From the NCBI RefSeq assembly GCF_900104535.1, contig NZ_LT629710.1, positions 1,860,001-1,924,000 of the forward strand: a DNA stretch of 64,000 bases, in the 5' to 3' direction. The position numbers and the translations under genes are program-made. Source of the stretch: Nakamurella panacisegetis. GTDB taxonomy: Bacteria; Actinomycetota; Actinomycetes; Mycobacteriales; Nakamurellaceae. A model generated the notes under the pieces. The model did no database searches and had not been told where the DNA came from. It saw only the letters and a list, made by a program, of their open reading frames with translations. The number at the start of each line of letters is the position of its first letter. Position 1 is the stretch's first letter. Below, piece by piece: positions 17,345-26,792 of this stretch.

Positions 17345-18388
17345 ATGAGTACGCCCCTGAGGGTTATCCACGTCGGGTTGGGCGGGTGGGGCCGGTCCTG
17401 GGCGGAAGCGCTCTCCGGGCACCCTGACCTGTTGACCACGGTGGCCTGGGTCGACGTGTTCCCCGAGATGCTCGACCTGCTGCAGGCCGAACTCGACGTC
17501 GACCCGGCGCTGTGCTTTGCCTCCCTGCGGGAGGCGATCGCGGCCACGGACGCCGAGGCGGTCCTGGTCACGACGGCGCTCCCGGATCACGCCGCCGTCG
17601 CTCTCGAGGCGCTGGCCGCGGGCAAGCACGTCCTGGTCGAGAAGCCCATGGCGGCTTCACTTGTCGACGCCCAGGCCATGGTCGACGCCGCCCAGGCGGC
17701 CGGCCTCGTTCTGATGGTCAGTCAGAACTACCGCTTCTATCCCGCGGCGAGGGCGGTCGCGGACCTCGTGGCCCGGAAGACGCTGGGCTCCGTCGGTGCC
17801 GTCAGCGTCAACTTCCGCAAGCTGGCCAACACCACCGGCGCCGGCGTCAGCCGCTTCCACGCTTCCACCAATCCGCTGCTGCTGGACATGTCGATCCATC
17901 ACTTCGACCTGATGCGGTTCATCCTCGGGCAGGAACCGGTCTCGGTGGCCTGCCACGCGTGGAACCCGGACTGGAGCAACTTCGCCGATCACGCGGCTGC
18001 GGTCGCCACCGTCGCGTTCGACGGGGGAGCCGTCGTGAACTACCAAGGAAGTTGGGTGAGCACCGACAAGCCGACACTATGGGCCGGCCAGTGGATGATC
18101 GAATGCGCCGACGGCAGCATCGAATGGACGGGCCGCAACGACCTGACCACCGACGGCGACTGTGTGACGGTGCACCCGCTATCCGGACCCTCCTACCCGC
18201 TGACGCTCGCCCCCTACGCCGTGTTCGACCGGATCGGCTCGACCCTGGAGTTCGCCACCGCCATCCGGGAGGGCCGCGCCGCGGAGACCAGCGGATCCGA
18301 CAACCTGGCCACCCTCGCGCTGGCCCTGGCCGCAATCGCCTCGTCTCGGACAGGCCGGCCGGAACAACTCCCGAAAGGAAACTCATGA
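17345..18388 (+). CDS. Gfo/Idh/MocA-family oxidoreductase (ThuB-like)
   Basis: This 347-aa NAD(P)-binding dehydrogenase opens with [13 protein letters not shown] and carries VEKPMAAS near residue 100. The ATG at 17345 is preferred over 17339 because AAAGGG sits 6 nt before it. It is coupled by ATGA to a ThuA-like gene. In rhizobial trehalose/maltitol utilisation ThuA and ThuB pair up to convert disaccharides to 3-keto derivatives, so a similar oxidative step is plausible here. The substrate remains inference. Confidence 0.85.
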   Translation: MSTPLRVIHVGLGGWGRSWAEALSGHPDLLTTVAWVDVFPEMLDLLQAELDVDPALCFASLREAIAATDAEAVLVTTALPDHAAVALEALAAGKHVLVEKPMAASLVDAQAMVDAAQAAGLVLMVSQNYRFYPAARAVADLVARKTLGSVGAVSVNFRKLANTTGAGVSRFHASTNPLLLDMSIHHFDLMRFILGQEPVSVACHAWNPDWSNFADHAAAVATVAFDGGAVVNYQGSWVSTDKPTLWAGQWMIECADGSIEWTGRNDLTTDGDCVTVHPLSGPSYPLTLAPYAVFDRIGSTLEFATAIREGRAAETSGSDNLATLALALAAIASSRTGRPEQLPKGNS

Positions 18389-19098
18389 CCCGCGTGACGG
18401 TCTGGAACGAATTCAGGCACGAGAAGAGCGACCCCGAAGTTGCCGCCATCTATCCCGACGGCATGCACGTCACGATCGCCGAAGCCCTGCGGGCCCGCGG
18501 GATCCAGACACGCACGGCGACCCTCGACGAGCCCGAGCACGGCCTGACCGACGCCGTGCTCGACGAGACGGACGTGCTCATCTGGTGGGGGCACCTGGCT
18601 CACGAAGAGGTGGACGACGCGATCGTGGAGCGCGTGCAGTTGCGGGTGCTCGGCGGCATGGGGCTGGTCGTACTGCACTCGGGGCACGGGTCCAAGCTGT
18701 TCCGCCGCCTGATGGGCACCACCTGCAACCTCAAGTGGCGGGAGAGCACCGACACCGAGGTGTTGTGGAACGTGGCCCCAGGGCACCCGATCACCCGAGG
18801 CATCGACGAGCACATCATCATCGACCAGGAAGAGATGTACGGCGAATACTTCGAGGTGCCAACGCCGGACGTCCTGGTCTTCATCAGCTGGTTCACCGGC
18901 GGTGAGGTATTCCGCAGCGGTGCCTGCTATGTCCGGGGATCCGGCAAGATCTTCTACTTCCGTCCGGGCCACGAGACGTACCCGACGTACCACCACTCCG
19001 CGGTCCAGGACGTCATCGCCAATGCGGCGCGGTGGGCCGCCCCGGACTACGAGGTCACCCAGCGGTTCGGCAATCCGGGCCCGCTCATTCCGCGGTGA
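18385..19098 (+). CDS. ThuA-like trehalose-utilisation domain protein
   Basis: This 237-aa protein belongs to the ThuA family (class I glutamine-amidotransferase-like fold). The sequence [18 protein letters not shown] near residue 52, the [10 protein letters not shown] strand and the C-terminal [14 protein letters not shown] motif are characteristic. It overlaps the Gfo/Idh gene (ATGA) and has AAAGGAA before its start. ThuA acts with ThuB in metabolism of trehalose-type disaccharides, matching the surrounding transporter and alpha-glucosidase. Confidence 0.88.
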   Translation: MTRVTVWNEFRHEKSDPEVAAIYPDGMHVTIAEALRARGIQTRTATLDEPEHGLTDAVLDETDVLIWWGHLAHEEVDDAIVERVQLRVLGGMGLVVLHSGHGSKLFRRLMGTTCNLKWRESTDTEVLWNVAPGHPITRGIDEHIIIDQEEMYGEYFEVPTPDVLVFISWFTGGEVFRSGACYVRGSGKIFYFRPGHETYPTYHHSAVQDVIANAARWAAPDYEVTQRFGNPGPLIPR

Positions 19099-19136
19099 TC
19101 CCCGAGCCGTCCTGCGTGCTCGCCATCTTCGAAGCG

Positions 19137-19167
19137 GCCGATCACCCGATGTAGCACCGTGATCGGC
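19137..19167 (+). terminator. Inverted repeat after the ThuA-like gene (terminator or operator)
   Basis: Perfect 9-bp arms GCCGATCAC and GTGATCGGC flank a 13-nt spacer, between the sugar operon and the secreted glucoamylase gene. It could end the operon or regulate the next gene. Confidence 0.45.
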
Positions 19168-19206
19168 TCTTCTCCGCTGTGTCATCGACGACGAATGGAG
19201 ATCCAC

Positions 19207-22200
19207 GTGCACCAGCAGATCCGATCCGGCCGGCGCGGGCGTGCCGGCCGCTGGGCCGCCCTGGGCGCGGTCAGCGCACTGGCCGCCGCGTTGCTGACGG
19301 CCCCGTCGACCGCCGCTGCAGCGGCCTCGGCCGCCGTGCCGGCCGCGCCGGGATCGCCTGGGGCATCGGCCACTTGGACCACCGGCGACAAGGAGGGCAT
19401 CGGTACCTCCACGACCACCGCGTCGAAGATCTGGTACACCCTGACCGGCGGCACCATGAGCGAGGTGTACTACCCCAACGGTCAGACCCCGAACACGCGC
19501 GAGCTCGACTTCGCCGTCACCGACGGCTCGAGCTGGACCCAGCTGGAGACTGATGCCTCGGTCGACCGCACGGTCAGCCTGGCCGACCCGAAATCGTTGA
19601 CCTATCAGCAGATCTCCACCGATCACGCCGGGCGCTGGCGGTTGATAAAGACGTACGTCACCGACCCCGACCGGGCATCGGTGCTCATGGACGTCTCGTT
19701 CCAGGCCCTCAAATCCGGTGCATACCAGCTGTTCACGCTCTACGACCCGTCCCTGGCCGGCGACTCGGGCAACGACTCCGGCTCCACGTCCGGGTCAGCC
19801 CTCGTCGCCACCGACACCCACGTCGCCGGCACCCCGGTGGCCAGCGCGCTGCTCTCGTCGGTCCCGTTCAGCAAGACCTCCACCGGATTCGTCGGCAGCT
19901 CCGACGGCGCCACCGACATCAGTGTCCACCACACCCTCTCGGCCACCTACCCGGCCGCCGGTCCCGGCAACATCGCCCAGGCGGGCCAGGTTCCGGTGGA
20001 CGGAACAGCCGGGCACACCACGCATTTCACGCTGGCTCTGTCCTTCGCGGCCGACGCCAACCACGCGCTCGCCGGGGCGAAGGCCAGCCTCCAGCGCCCG
20101 TTCCGGTCGCAGCAGGCCAACTACCAGCGCGGCTGGCACCACTACGTCAACGGCCTGCGCCGGACGCCCCGCGGCGTGACCGGAGCGCTCGCCGACCAGT
20201 ATTGGGCCTCGGTGATGGCGGTGAAGGCCAACCAGGACAAGACGTATCCGGGCGCCTTCATCGCGTCGCTGACCATCCCGTGGGGCCAGGCGGTCGACGC
20301 CACCGGCGCCGGGGGAGCCGGTAACGGCTACCACTTCGTCTGGGCCCGCGACGAGTACGAGCAGGCCACCGGGCTGCTCGCCGCCGGTGACGTCAAGGCC
20401 GCCCAGGACGCCGTGAACTGGCTGTTCACCCGCCAACAGCAGCCCGACGGCCACTTCCCGCAGAACTCCAAGGTCGACGGCACCCCCGACCAGACCAACA
20501 TCCAGCTGGACGAGACCGCCTATCCGCTGATCCTGGCCTGGCAGGTCGGGCAGTTCGACAAGACCTTCTACACCCAGCACATCGCCAAGGCCGCCGACTA
20601 CCTCGTGGCCACCGGGCCGGCCACCCCGCAGGAACGGTGGGAGGAAACCGGTGGCTACTCGCCGTCGACCATCGCCGACGAGATCGCCGGCCTGACGGCC
20701 GCCGCCGCCATCGCCACCAAGGTCGGCGACCGGGCCGGCGCCGCGATCTACCAGGCCACCGCCGACCAGTGGCAGCGCAGCATCGAGAAGTGGACCTACA
20801 CCAGCAACGGCAACCTGTCCGACGGCCAGTACTACATCCGCATCTCCGGCAGCGGCAACCCCGACGACGGCGCGACCCGGAACTGGGCCAACGGGGCCGG
20901 CACCCACCCGGAGAACGCCGTCGTGGACGCCGGTTTCCTGGAACTGACCCGGCTCGGCGTCAAGGCGCCCACCGATTCCTACGTCGCGCACTCGCTGGCG
21001 GCGGTGGACCAGTCGCTCATGGAGACCACCCCGGCCGGAGCCGTGTGGAAGCGCTACACGTACGACGGATACGGCGAAACGGCGGACGGCGCCCCGTGGA
21101 CCGGCGTCGGCATCGGGCGCCCGTGGCCGCTGCTCTCCGGTGAACGCGGCGAGTACGTCCTCGGCACCGGCGGAAATGCCCTGTCCTACCTGCAGACGAT
21201 GGCCAACACCGCGAACGCCGGCCGCATGATCCCGGAACAGATCTGGGACCAGACCGACCCGACCAGCTACCACCACGTCGACGGGAAGGGCACCGGCTCG
21301 GCCGCGCCACTGTCCTGGGCGATGGCCCAGTACGTGCGCCTGGCCCAGGGGATCGGGCAGCACAAGGTTGTCGAGACCCCCGCCGTGGTCGCCCAGCGCT
21401 ACGCCACCGGCCACACCCCGTCGGCACCCACTCTGACGGTGGCCGGCCTGGCCGACCAGTCCGTCGCCGACAGCCGCACCGTGACGGTCAAGGGCACCAC
21501 CACCGCCGTGGCCGTGTACCTGTCGGTCAACGGCGTCAAGCAGCAACTCGCTCTGACCGGCGGGGTGTTCAACACGCAGATCACCCTGTCCGCCACCAGC
21601 AACCAGCTCGTCATCGCGGCCGTGGGCGCCAACGGCGGCACCGCCCAGATCGTCCGGACCATCCAGACGTTCGGCACGGCGGTCGGGTCGCTCACCGACC
21701 CGACCGGCGATGACAACGGCCCCGGCAGCTACGTCTACCCGACCGACGGAGCCTTCAACGCCGGCAGCTTCGACCTGACCAACTTCACCGTCTACCAGGA
21801 CGGGGCCGACATCCGGATGGTCACCCGTACCGCCGGTCAGATCAACAACCCCTGGGGCGGCAACGGAATGAGCACGCAGCGGCTCAACATCTACGTCCAC
21901 GGCGCCGCGGACACCTCGACCACGGCTACCCCGCTGCTGCCCGGCAGCAACATGAGCGGCGCCACCGGTTGGTCGCAGGCCATCGTCGCCGACGGGCGCC
22001 ACGACACCAGCACCTACGGAGAAGGCGTCTACGGAACGGGACTGAACAAGATCGGCGCCGCCGACCTGCAGGTGCTCCCCAGCAGCCACCTCATCGTCGT
22101 CACCGTCCCGGCCGCCGTGTTCGGCACCACCGACCTCGCCACGGCCACCTACCAGGTATCGATGTTCAGCGACGCCGAGGACAGCGAGGGCATCGGCAAC

Positions 22201-22437
22201 ATCCGGCCCGTCTACAGCCACGACTGCTGGGCCGGTACCGGGTGCCCCGGGTTCGTCGGTCAGTACCGCTTCGGCGGGGGCGCCGGCACCTGGGACCCCA
22301 GCCTGCCGTCGGTGGACACCGACACCGCCGATCCCAACGCCATCGACATCATCAGCGGCGCCACCGTCCAGTCCACCGCACTCGACTGGACGAAGGGATC
22401 ACCCGTCGTCGTGCCCTACCTGGGTCTGACGCGGTAG
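19207..22437 (+). CDS. Secreted GH15 glucoamylase/glucodextranase
   Basis: This 1,076-aa extracellular enzyme releases glucose from alpha-glucans. A signal peptide ends in an Ala-rich segment near residue 45. Next come an N-terminal beta-sandwich (WTTGDKEGIGTS, residues 60-310) typical of bacterial GH15 enzymes, then the (alpha/alpha)6 catalytic barrel with FVWARDEYEQATG, general acid in RWEETGGYSPS and base in MIPEQIWDQTD. The C-terminus has an Ig-like domain (from about 735) and a glucodextranase-type DOMON-like module. GTG 19207 is preferred because GGAG lies 6 nt upstream. It feeds the neighbouring importer. No sortase anchor is seen, so release is expected. Confidence 0.9.
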   Translation: MHQQIRSGRRGRAGRWAALGAVSALAAALLTAPSTAAAAASAAVPAAPGSPGASATWTTGDKEGIGTSTTTASKIWYTLTGGTMSEVYYPNGQTPNTRELDFAVTDGSSWTQLETDASVDRTVSLADPKSLTYQQISTDHAGRWRLIKTYVTDPDRASVLMDVSFQALKSGAYQLFTLYDPSLAGDSGNDSGSTSGSALVATDTHVAGTPVASALLSSVPFSKTSTGFVGSSDGATDISVHHTLSATYPAAGPGNIAQAGQVPVDGTAGHTTHFTLALSFAADANHALAGAKASLQRPFRSQQANYQRGWHHYVNGLRRTPRGVTGALADQYWASVMAVKANQDKTYPGAFIASLTIPWGQAVDATGAGGAGNGYHFVWARDEYEQATGLLAAGDVKAAQDAVNWLFTRQQQPDGHFPQNSKVDGTPDQTNIQLDETAYPLILAWQVGQFDKTFYTQHIAKAADYLVATGPATPQERWEETGGYSPSTIADEIAGLTAAAAIATKVGDRAGAAIYQATADQWQRSIEKWTYTSNGNLSDGQYYIRISGSGNPDDGATRNWANGAGTHPENAVVDAGFLELTRLGVKAPTDSYVAHSLAAVDQSLMETTPAGAVWKRYTYDGYGETADGAPWTGVGIGRPWPLLSGERGEYVLGTGGNALSYLQTMANTANAGRMIPEQIWDQTDPTSYHHVDGKGTGSAAPLSWAMAQYVRLAQGIGQHKVVETPAVVAQRYATGHTPSAPTLTVAGLADQSVADSRTVTVKGTTTAVAVYLSVNGVKQQLALTGGVFNTQITLSATSNQLVIAAVGANGGTAQIVRTIQTFGTAVGSLTDPTGDDNGPGSYVYPTDGAFNAGSFDLTNFTVYQDGADIRMVTRTAGQINNPWGGNGMSTQRLNIYVHGAADTSTTATPLLPGSNMSGATGWSQAIVADGRHDTSTYGEGVYGTGLNKIGAADLQVLPSSHLIVVTVPAAVFGTTDLATATYQVSMFSDAEDSEGIGNIRPVYSHDCWAGTGCPGFVGQYRFGGGAGTWDPSLPSVDTDTADPNAIDIISGATVQSTALDWTKGSPVVVPYLGLTR

Positions 22438-22469
22438 CAAACCGCTCGACCCGGTGCGGACGGCGGCCG

Positions 22470-23519
22470 TCACCTCAGGGCCATCCCGGGTACGCGAGCG
22501 CGGATTGCGTCCATGGTCGCCTCGTCGGAGACACCCTGGAAGTCGTAGCGCGGGGTGTAGGGGGCGATCAGGGAGGTCACCTCGGCGTCGGTGAGCTCGA
22601 CGTCCAGTGATGCGACCGCGTCGTCGATCTGCCGGGTCGAGTTCGCGCCGACGAGCGGTGCGGTCACCACGGGCTGCCGGCGCAGCCAGGCCAGCGCGAC
22701 GCCGGCCCGACTCACCCCGTGGGCAGCCGCGATGTCGCCGACGGCGTCGATGATCGCGCGGTTGGAATCCTCCTCGGCGGCGGAATACAGCAGGTCGGCG
22801 TAGTCGCCGTCGCTGGTCGAGCGGGCGGTGGAGCGCGCGTCGTCCCAGGCCCGGGACAGGCGGCCCCGGGCGAGCGGACTCCAGATGATCGTGCCCACTC
22901 CCTCGTCGAGGCAGAGCGGGATCATCTCGCGTTCCTCTTCGCGAGCGAGCAGGTTGTAGTGATCCTGCATCGAGACGAATCGGGCCCAGCCGTGCTGCTT
23001 CTGTAGTTGCAGGGCCTTGGCGAACTCCCACGCAAACATCGAGGAGGCGCCCAGGTACCGCACCTTTCCGGCCTTGACCAGGTCGTTGAGCGCTTCCAGC
23101 GTCTCCTCGAGCGGTGTCGCGTGGTCATTGCGATGGATCTGGTAGAGGTCGACGTAGTCGGTGCCGAGGCGCTCCAGTGAGTGGTCGATCTCGGTCATGA
23201 CCGCCTTGCGCGAGAGTCCCCGACCATTGGGTCCGGGGCGCATCGGGTGACGGACCTTGGTGGCGATCACGACGTCATCGCGGTTGGCGAAGTCCTTGAG
23301 CGCGCGTCCGAGGATCTCCTCGCTCGACCCGTTCGAGTACATGTTGGCGGTGTCGAAGAAGTTGATGCCGGCGTCCAGCGCGTGCTTGATGAGGGGGCGC
23401 GCCTCCTGCTCTCCCTTGGACCAGACGGGGTGGCCACGGCCGGGCTCTCCGTAGGTCATGGCACCGATCGCGATGGCCGAAACGTCGAGTCCTGTCGTTC
23501 CGAGCTTGCGGTACTGCAT
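22470..23519 (-). CDS. Aldo/keto reductase
   Basis: This 349-aa NADPH-dependent TIM-barrel oxidoreductase resembles the YdhF/YghZ-type and potassium-channel-beta-like reductases. The start MQYRKLGTTGLDVSAI, NFFDTANMYSNGSSEE with the catalytic Asp/Tyr, ATKVRHP (Lys) and DLYQIHR (His) are all visible. AAGGAG precedes the ATG. It is divergent from a TetR gene across a spacer with two dyads, so it is probably repressed by it and induced by a reactive carbonyl or xenobiotic. Confidence 0.9.
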   Translation of the reverse strand: MQYRKLGTTGLDVSAIAIGAMTYGEPGRGHPVWSKGEQEARPLIKHALDAGINFFDTANMYSNGSSEEILGRALKDFANRDDVVIATKVRHPMRPGPNGRGLSRKAVMTEIDHSLERLGTDYVDLYQIHRNDHATPLEETLEALNDLVKAGKVRYLGASSMFAWEFAKALQLQKQHGWARFVSMQDHYNLLAREEEREMIPLCLDEGVGTIIWSPLARGRLSRAWDDARSTARSTSDGDYADLLYSAAEEDSNRAIIDAVGDIAAAHGVSRAGVALAWLRRQPVVTAPLVGANSTRQIDDAVASLDVELTDAEVTSLIAPYTPRYDFQGVSDEATMDAIRARVPGMALR

Positions 23520-23542
23520 GAGAACTCCTTAGATAGTCAGGT

Positions 23543-23554
23543 GGAGACCTCTCC
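23543..23554. promoter_or_regulatory. TetR operator candidate, copy 1
   Basis: GGAGA-CC-TCTCC dyad in the AKR/TetR spacer. It shares the GGAGA/TCTCC core with the second dyad 34 bp away. Confidence 0.5.
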
Positions 23555-23573
23555 GGTTGGCGCCAATGACGCT

Positions 23574-23591
23574 AGCGGAGAACTCTCCGCT
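23574..23591. promoter_or_regulatory. TetR operator candidate, copy 2
   Basis: AGCGGAGA-AC-TCTCCGCT is a perfect 8-bp-arm dyad just upstream of the TetR ribosome site. Confidence 0.6.
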
Positions 23592-23606
23592 TAGCAAGGA
23601 GACAAC

Positions 23607-24152
23607 ATGGTGGAAGTTCAGCGGGCGGATGCGCAGCGCAACCGGGCGCGCATCCTCGAGGTCGCGTACCCGGCGTTCGCCGCCGACCCGGAGGTGTCGT
23701 TGAATGCGATCGCCAAGCTCGCCGGGGTCGGCCCGGGCACCCTCTATCGGCACTTCCCGACGCGGGAGGCGCTGGTGCTCGCGGTGTATCAGGAGGAAGT
23801 GGCGAACCTGGTCGCTTCGGTCGACGGTCTCCTGCTCGAGAGAGATCCGCTGGATGCGTTCAGGGCGTGGGCCAGGGGGCTGGCGGCGCACGCCCGTATG
23901 AAGCACGGGCTGGGAGAAGCGTTGACCAGCGATGCCGCGCAGGCCGTGATCGGGGCGACCTGGGGGCCGGTGAGCGGAGCCATCGCCACGCTGCTAAACG
24001 CGGCCGTCGCCCGGGGCGACATCCGCGTCGGGATCGACCCGAACGACGTGATTCTTCTACTCAGCTGCCTCTGGCGGGTGCCGCCCGGCGAGGCCGGGCT
24101 GGTGCAGGCCGACCGGTTGCTGGAGATGATCATCGCCGCCCTCCGGTCCTGA
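23607..24152 (+). CDS. TetR/AcrR-family transcriptional regulator
   Basis: This 181-aa regulator has an N-terminal helix-turn-helix (SLNAIAKLAGVGPGTLYRHFPTRE, residues 33-56) and a helical ligand-binding domain. CAAGGAGACAAC precedes the ATG. It is divergent from the aldo/keto reductase, and paired dyads lie between them. It probably autoregulates and represses the reductase. Confidence 0.9.
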   Translation: MVEVQRADAQRNRARILEVAYPAFAADPEVSLNAIAKLAGVGPGTLYRHFPTREALVLAVYQEEVANLVASVDGLLLERDPLDAFRAWARGLAAHARMKHGLGEALTSDAAQAVIGATWGPVSGAIATLLNAAVARGDIRVGIDPNDVILLLSCLWRVPPGEAGLVQADRLLEMIIAALRS

Positions 24153-24250
24153 CGACCGAGGCCGACTGCTGGCTGTCGCGGCTCGGCCGCGGCGGCCGGC
24201 CTCCACCGTGCATTGGGGTGCGTCACTGAGGCGCTCGGCCGCAGCTGTAG

Positions 24251-24622
24251 TCAGGCCGCCCACGGGGGACTGATTCGGGTGCCGTCGGCCGTGATCGCCT
24301 CCAGACCCGGGGTTGTCGTCACCCAGGCCGAGGCGCCCTGCGGGCCGGAGTCGACGCGCAGCTCGCTGCCGGCGGGCACCAGCACCACGTCACCCCGATG
24401 CAGCGCGGCGTGGCTGCCGTCCAGGGTCACCCGCAGCTCGCCGTCCAGGACGAGAAGGACCTCCTCGCGGGTGGGCCGGTGCGCGACCCCCACGAGGTCG
24501 GCCGGGACGGTGAGCTGCCAGGCGCACAACGCTTTGCTGCCTCTCGAGGGGCTGACGTAGGACAGGAACTGGCTGCCGTGGGTCTCGAAGGACACGGCAT
24601 CGGCAGGACGGACAACGGGCAT
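24251..24622 (-). CDS. Cupin-domain protein
   Basis: This 123-aa single-domain beta-barrel has the cupin motif 1 region HRPTREEVLLVLDGELRV and motif 2 HRGDVVLVPAGSELRV; only part of the usual metal-binding His/Glu set is present. AGGAG precedes the ATG. It is divergent from a MarR gene that likely controls it. The enzymatic role is unknown; it could be a small-molecule isomerase, a dioxygenase or a sensor. Confidence 0.85.
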   Translation of the reverse strand: MPVVRPADAVSFETHGSQFLSYVSPSRGSKALCAWQLTVPADLVGVAHRPTREEVLLVLDGELRVTLDGSHAALHRGDVVLVPAGSELRVDSGPQGASAWVTTTPGLEAITADGTRISPPWAA

Positions 24623-24638
24623 CGGACACTCCTAGATA

Positions 24639-24674
24639 GACAGGTTGCTTGACTACATGGTCAGGCTGCCTGTC
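24639..24674. promoter_or_regulatory. MarR operator candidate in cupin/MarR spacer
   Basis: A 36-bp imperfect dyad has outer arms GACAGG/CCTGTC and inner arms TGAC/GTCA. Thirteen of 18 positions pair by hand count. Its centred placement between divergent genes suits autoregulation. Confidence 0.5.
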
Positions 24675-24694
24675 GTGTATGTCAAGATGTTCCT

Positions 24695-25138
24695 GTGCCT
24701 GTCGACAGTTGGAGTGCCGCGACCGCCGTGCTGCGTCTGTCCGCGCTGCTGGTCGACGGCATCCAGCACGGCGTGGCCGAGGGCGGCTTCGACGACGTGC
24801 GGCCGGTGCACGGCTTCGCCTTTGCCCGATTGAGCGAGGCCCCGGCCACCACCGCCCAGCTCGCCGAGCATCTGGGCATCACCAAACAGGCCACCAGCGA
24901 ACTGGTGCACTACCTCCTCGACCGCGGCTACCTCACCCGAGTCGCCGATCCGCATGACCGGCGCGCGTGGCTGCTCGTGCTCACCGGACGCGGCCACGAC
25001 TGCACGCGGGCGGCGCAGCGCGCGGCCACCCGCACGGTCGAGGGGTGGGAACAGCGCATCAGCCCTGGGCAGGCCACCGCACTGCGCGAAGCCCTCGCCG
25101 CGGTCGCCGGCGAGGGTCGACTCCGGCCCGCCTGGTGA
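24695..25138 (+). CDS. MarR-family transcriptional regulator
   Basis: This 147-aa winged-helix protein contains TTAQLAEHLGITKQATSELV (helix-turn-helix) and the wing VADPHDRRAWLLVLT, the DxRxx signature of MarR proteins. A GTG start is used, and the upstream Shine-Dalgarno is weak. It is divergent from the cupin gene and probably regulates it. Confidence 0.87.
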   Translation: MPVDSWSAATAVLRLSALLVDGIQHGVAEGGFDDVRPVHGFAFARLSEAPATTAQLAEHLGITKQATSELVHYLLDRGYLTRVADPHDRRAWLLVLTGRGHDCTRAAQRAATRTVEGWEQRISPGQATALREALAAVAGEGRLRPAW

Positions 25139-25147
25139 GGCTGTCGG

Positions 25148-25702
25148 TCAGCTCGGAGCCGGAATGGCGGCCATGGCTGCGCCGGCGATGGCGAGGAGTT
25201 CGTCGGTCGAACCTCCGTCCCGGGCGCACCCTGACATCCCGCGCATGACGGCCACCAGGAACGAGGCCAGCTCGTCGGGCTGAACGGTCTCCGGGAGGTC
25301 GCCTTCGGTGACGCCTCGGGCGATCCGGTCCGAGATCCGACCGTGCAGGACCTCTCGTTGTGCGGCGAGCCGCGGCTCGGTCAGCATGAGGCAGCCCAGC
25401 GGTGTCTCGGGATCGGTGTGTGCTCGGGCAGTGTCGTCGAGCATGGTGGTGATGGCCCCGCGTGCGGTCGGGCGGGCGGCCGCCCGGTCGACCGCCTCGC
25501 AGGTCCGGCGGAAATACAGGGCGGACGCTTCCTCGAACAGACGGTCCTTGTCGCCGAACGCCGCGTACAGGCTGGGGGGAGTCACGCCCATGGCCCTGGT
25601 CAGCATGGCGATGGTGGTCTCTTCGTAGCCGGTGCGCCAGAACTGCTCGACGGCGGCCGCCAACGCACTCTCGCGGTCGAAGCTCCGGGGTCGTCCAGCC
25701 AT
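25148..25702 (-). CDS. TetR-family transcriptional regulator
   Basis: This 184-aa protein starts MAGRPRSFDRESAL and has the helix-turn-helix TTIAMLTRAMGVTPPSLYAAFGDKD (split here by position: residues 30-54). The C-terminal region matches the TetR_C type often found beside SDR genes. It is divergent from an SDR gene, with an 18-bp perfect palindrome at 25715-25732 between them. ATG 25702 was chosen over the GTG two codons upstream. Confidence 0.9.
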   Translation of the reverse strand: MAGRPRSFDRESALAAAVEQFWRTGYEETTIAMLTRAMGVTPPSLYAAFGDKDRLFEEASALYFRRTCEAVDRAAARPTARGAITTMLDDTARAHTDPETPLGCLMLTEPRLAAQREVLHGRISDRIARGVTEGDLPETVQPDELASFLVAVMRGMSGCARDGGSTDELLAIAGAAMAAIPAPS

Positions 25703-25714
25703 ACCCACACCATA

Positions 25715-25732
25715 CCGTAGCGATCGCTACGG
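25715..25732. promoter_or_regulatory. Perfect 18-bp palindromic TetR operator
   Basis: CCGTAGCGATCGCTACGG lies between the TetR and SDR genes and is bracketed by a second inverted pair, ACCATACC (25709-25716) and GGTATGGT (25738-25745). Confidence 0.7.
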
Positions 25733-25760
25733 AATCTGGTATGGTCCAGGGCGGAATTCA

Positions 25761-25774
25761 TAGTGATCGCTACA
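25761..25774. promoter_or_regulatory. Second, imperfect TetR operator
   Basis: TAGTGATCGCTACA repeats the TAGCGATCGCTA core of the upstream palindrome with one changed base pair, 16 nt before the SDR start. Confidence 0.6.
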
Positions 25775-25788
25775 GAAAGAGGAATCTC

Positions 25789-26508
25789 ATGCTGTTGAAG
25801 GACGCCGTCGTGTTGGTGACCGGAGCCAACCGAGGTATCGGCGCGCAGTTCGTCGCCCAGCTGAAGGAGCGTGGGGCGCGGAAGATCTACGCCGCCTCGC
25901 GCAATGCGAGCTCCGTCGACGTGGACGGCGTGCATCCGATCCAGCTCGACGTCACCGACCCCTCGCAGGTCCAGGCGGCCGCCGATGCGGCCGGTGATGT
26001 CCAGGTCCTGATCAACAACGCCGGAATCTCCACCGGCACGTCCGTCGTCTCCGGCGACGTGGGGGACATCAGGCGCGAGATGGACACGAACTTCTACGGT
26101 CCGCTGCTCACGACCCAGGCGTTCGCTCCGATCCTGAAAGCCAACGGGGGCGGGGCGATCCTCAACGTCGTGTCGGCTCTGTCGTGGTTCACGATGCCGG
26201 GCGCCGGCGCCTACGCCGCCTCCAAGGCGGCGGCGTGGAGCCTCACCGACAGCGCGCGGCTCGAGCTCGCGGACCAGGGCACCCACGTCGTCGGCGTGTA
26301 CATGGGTCTGGTCGACACGGACATGGCCGCGGGGGTGCAAGCGCCGAAGATCTCCCCGGCGGCCTTGGCGGCCGCTGGATTGGACGCTATCGAGTCGGGT
26401 CTCGACGAGGTCCTGGCGGACGACTGGGCGAAGTTCGTGAAGTCCGGACTCGCACACGGTCCGGCGCAACGATACGAGCAGCTGTTCTCGGCCCTCGCGG
26501 GGAACTGA
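25789..26508 (+). CDS. Short-chain dehydrogenase/reductase
   Basis: This 239-aa SDR has the cofactor motif TGANRGIG (residues 12-19), the NNAG strand near residue 74, a catalytic Ser in NVVSALSWF and YxxxK as YAASKAA near residue 143. GAGGAA precedes the ATG. It is divergent from TetR and has overlapping operators, so it is probably induced by the TetR ligand. The substrate is unknown. Confidence 0.9.
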   Translation: MLLKDAVVLVTGANRGIGAQFVAQLKERGARKIYAASRNASSVDVDGVHPIQLDVTDPSQVQAAADAAGDVQVLINNAGISTGTSVVSGDVGDIRREMDTNFYGPLLTTQAFAPILKANGGGAILNVVSALSWFTMPGAGAYAASKAAAWSLTDSARLELADQGTHVVGVYMGLVDTDMAAGVQAPKISPAALAAAGLDAIESGLDEVLADDWAKFVKSGLAHGPAQRYEQLFSALAGN

Positions 26509-26546
26509 CCCCGGACTGCCGGCCCCGCTCGTGTCGTCCGTCCGGA

Positions 26547-26580
26547 CCGGCCCGTCGGAGTGAACTTCCCGGCGGGCCGG
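26547..26580 (+). terminator. Hairpin terminator candidate after SDR gene
   Basis: CCGGCCCG and CGGGCCGG (8 bp) pair around an 18-nt loop, 38 nt after the SDR stop; no U-tract. Confidence 0.45.
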
Positions 26581-26792
26581 ACACGGAGGCACCTGCGCTG
26601 AGAACGCATTTCTCTTCGCATACGGACGGGCAGGCCACACGATCAGGTGACGCAGGCCCGCCGAACCGGCGCCGGGCCGGTCGATCCATGACCTTGTGCA
26701 CGGTGAGTAGTCAGAGCAGGTGGCCGTGCGCCGGGTGAGAAACCGGGTGAGAACCCGGATGACATTTCCCTTCCGAGTCGTGGTTTCACTCG

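Noticed and set aside
19795-22221. 808-aa minus-strand open frame opposite the GH15 gene
   Set aside because: Shadow of the GH15 coding strand; composition is low-complexity and no motif is seen.
25462-25788. N-terminal extension of the SDR gene to 25462
   Set aside because: The extension runs through the TetR operators and the divergent TetR gene; ATG 25789 has a good ribosome site and the SDR fold starts there.
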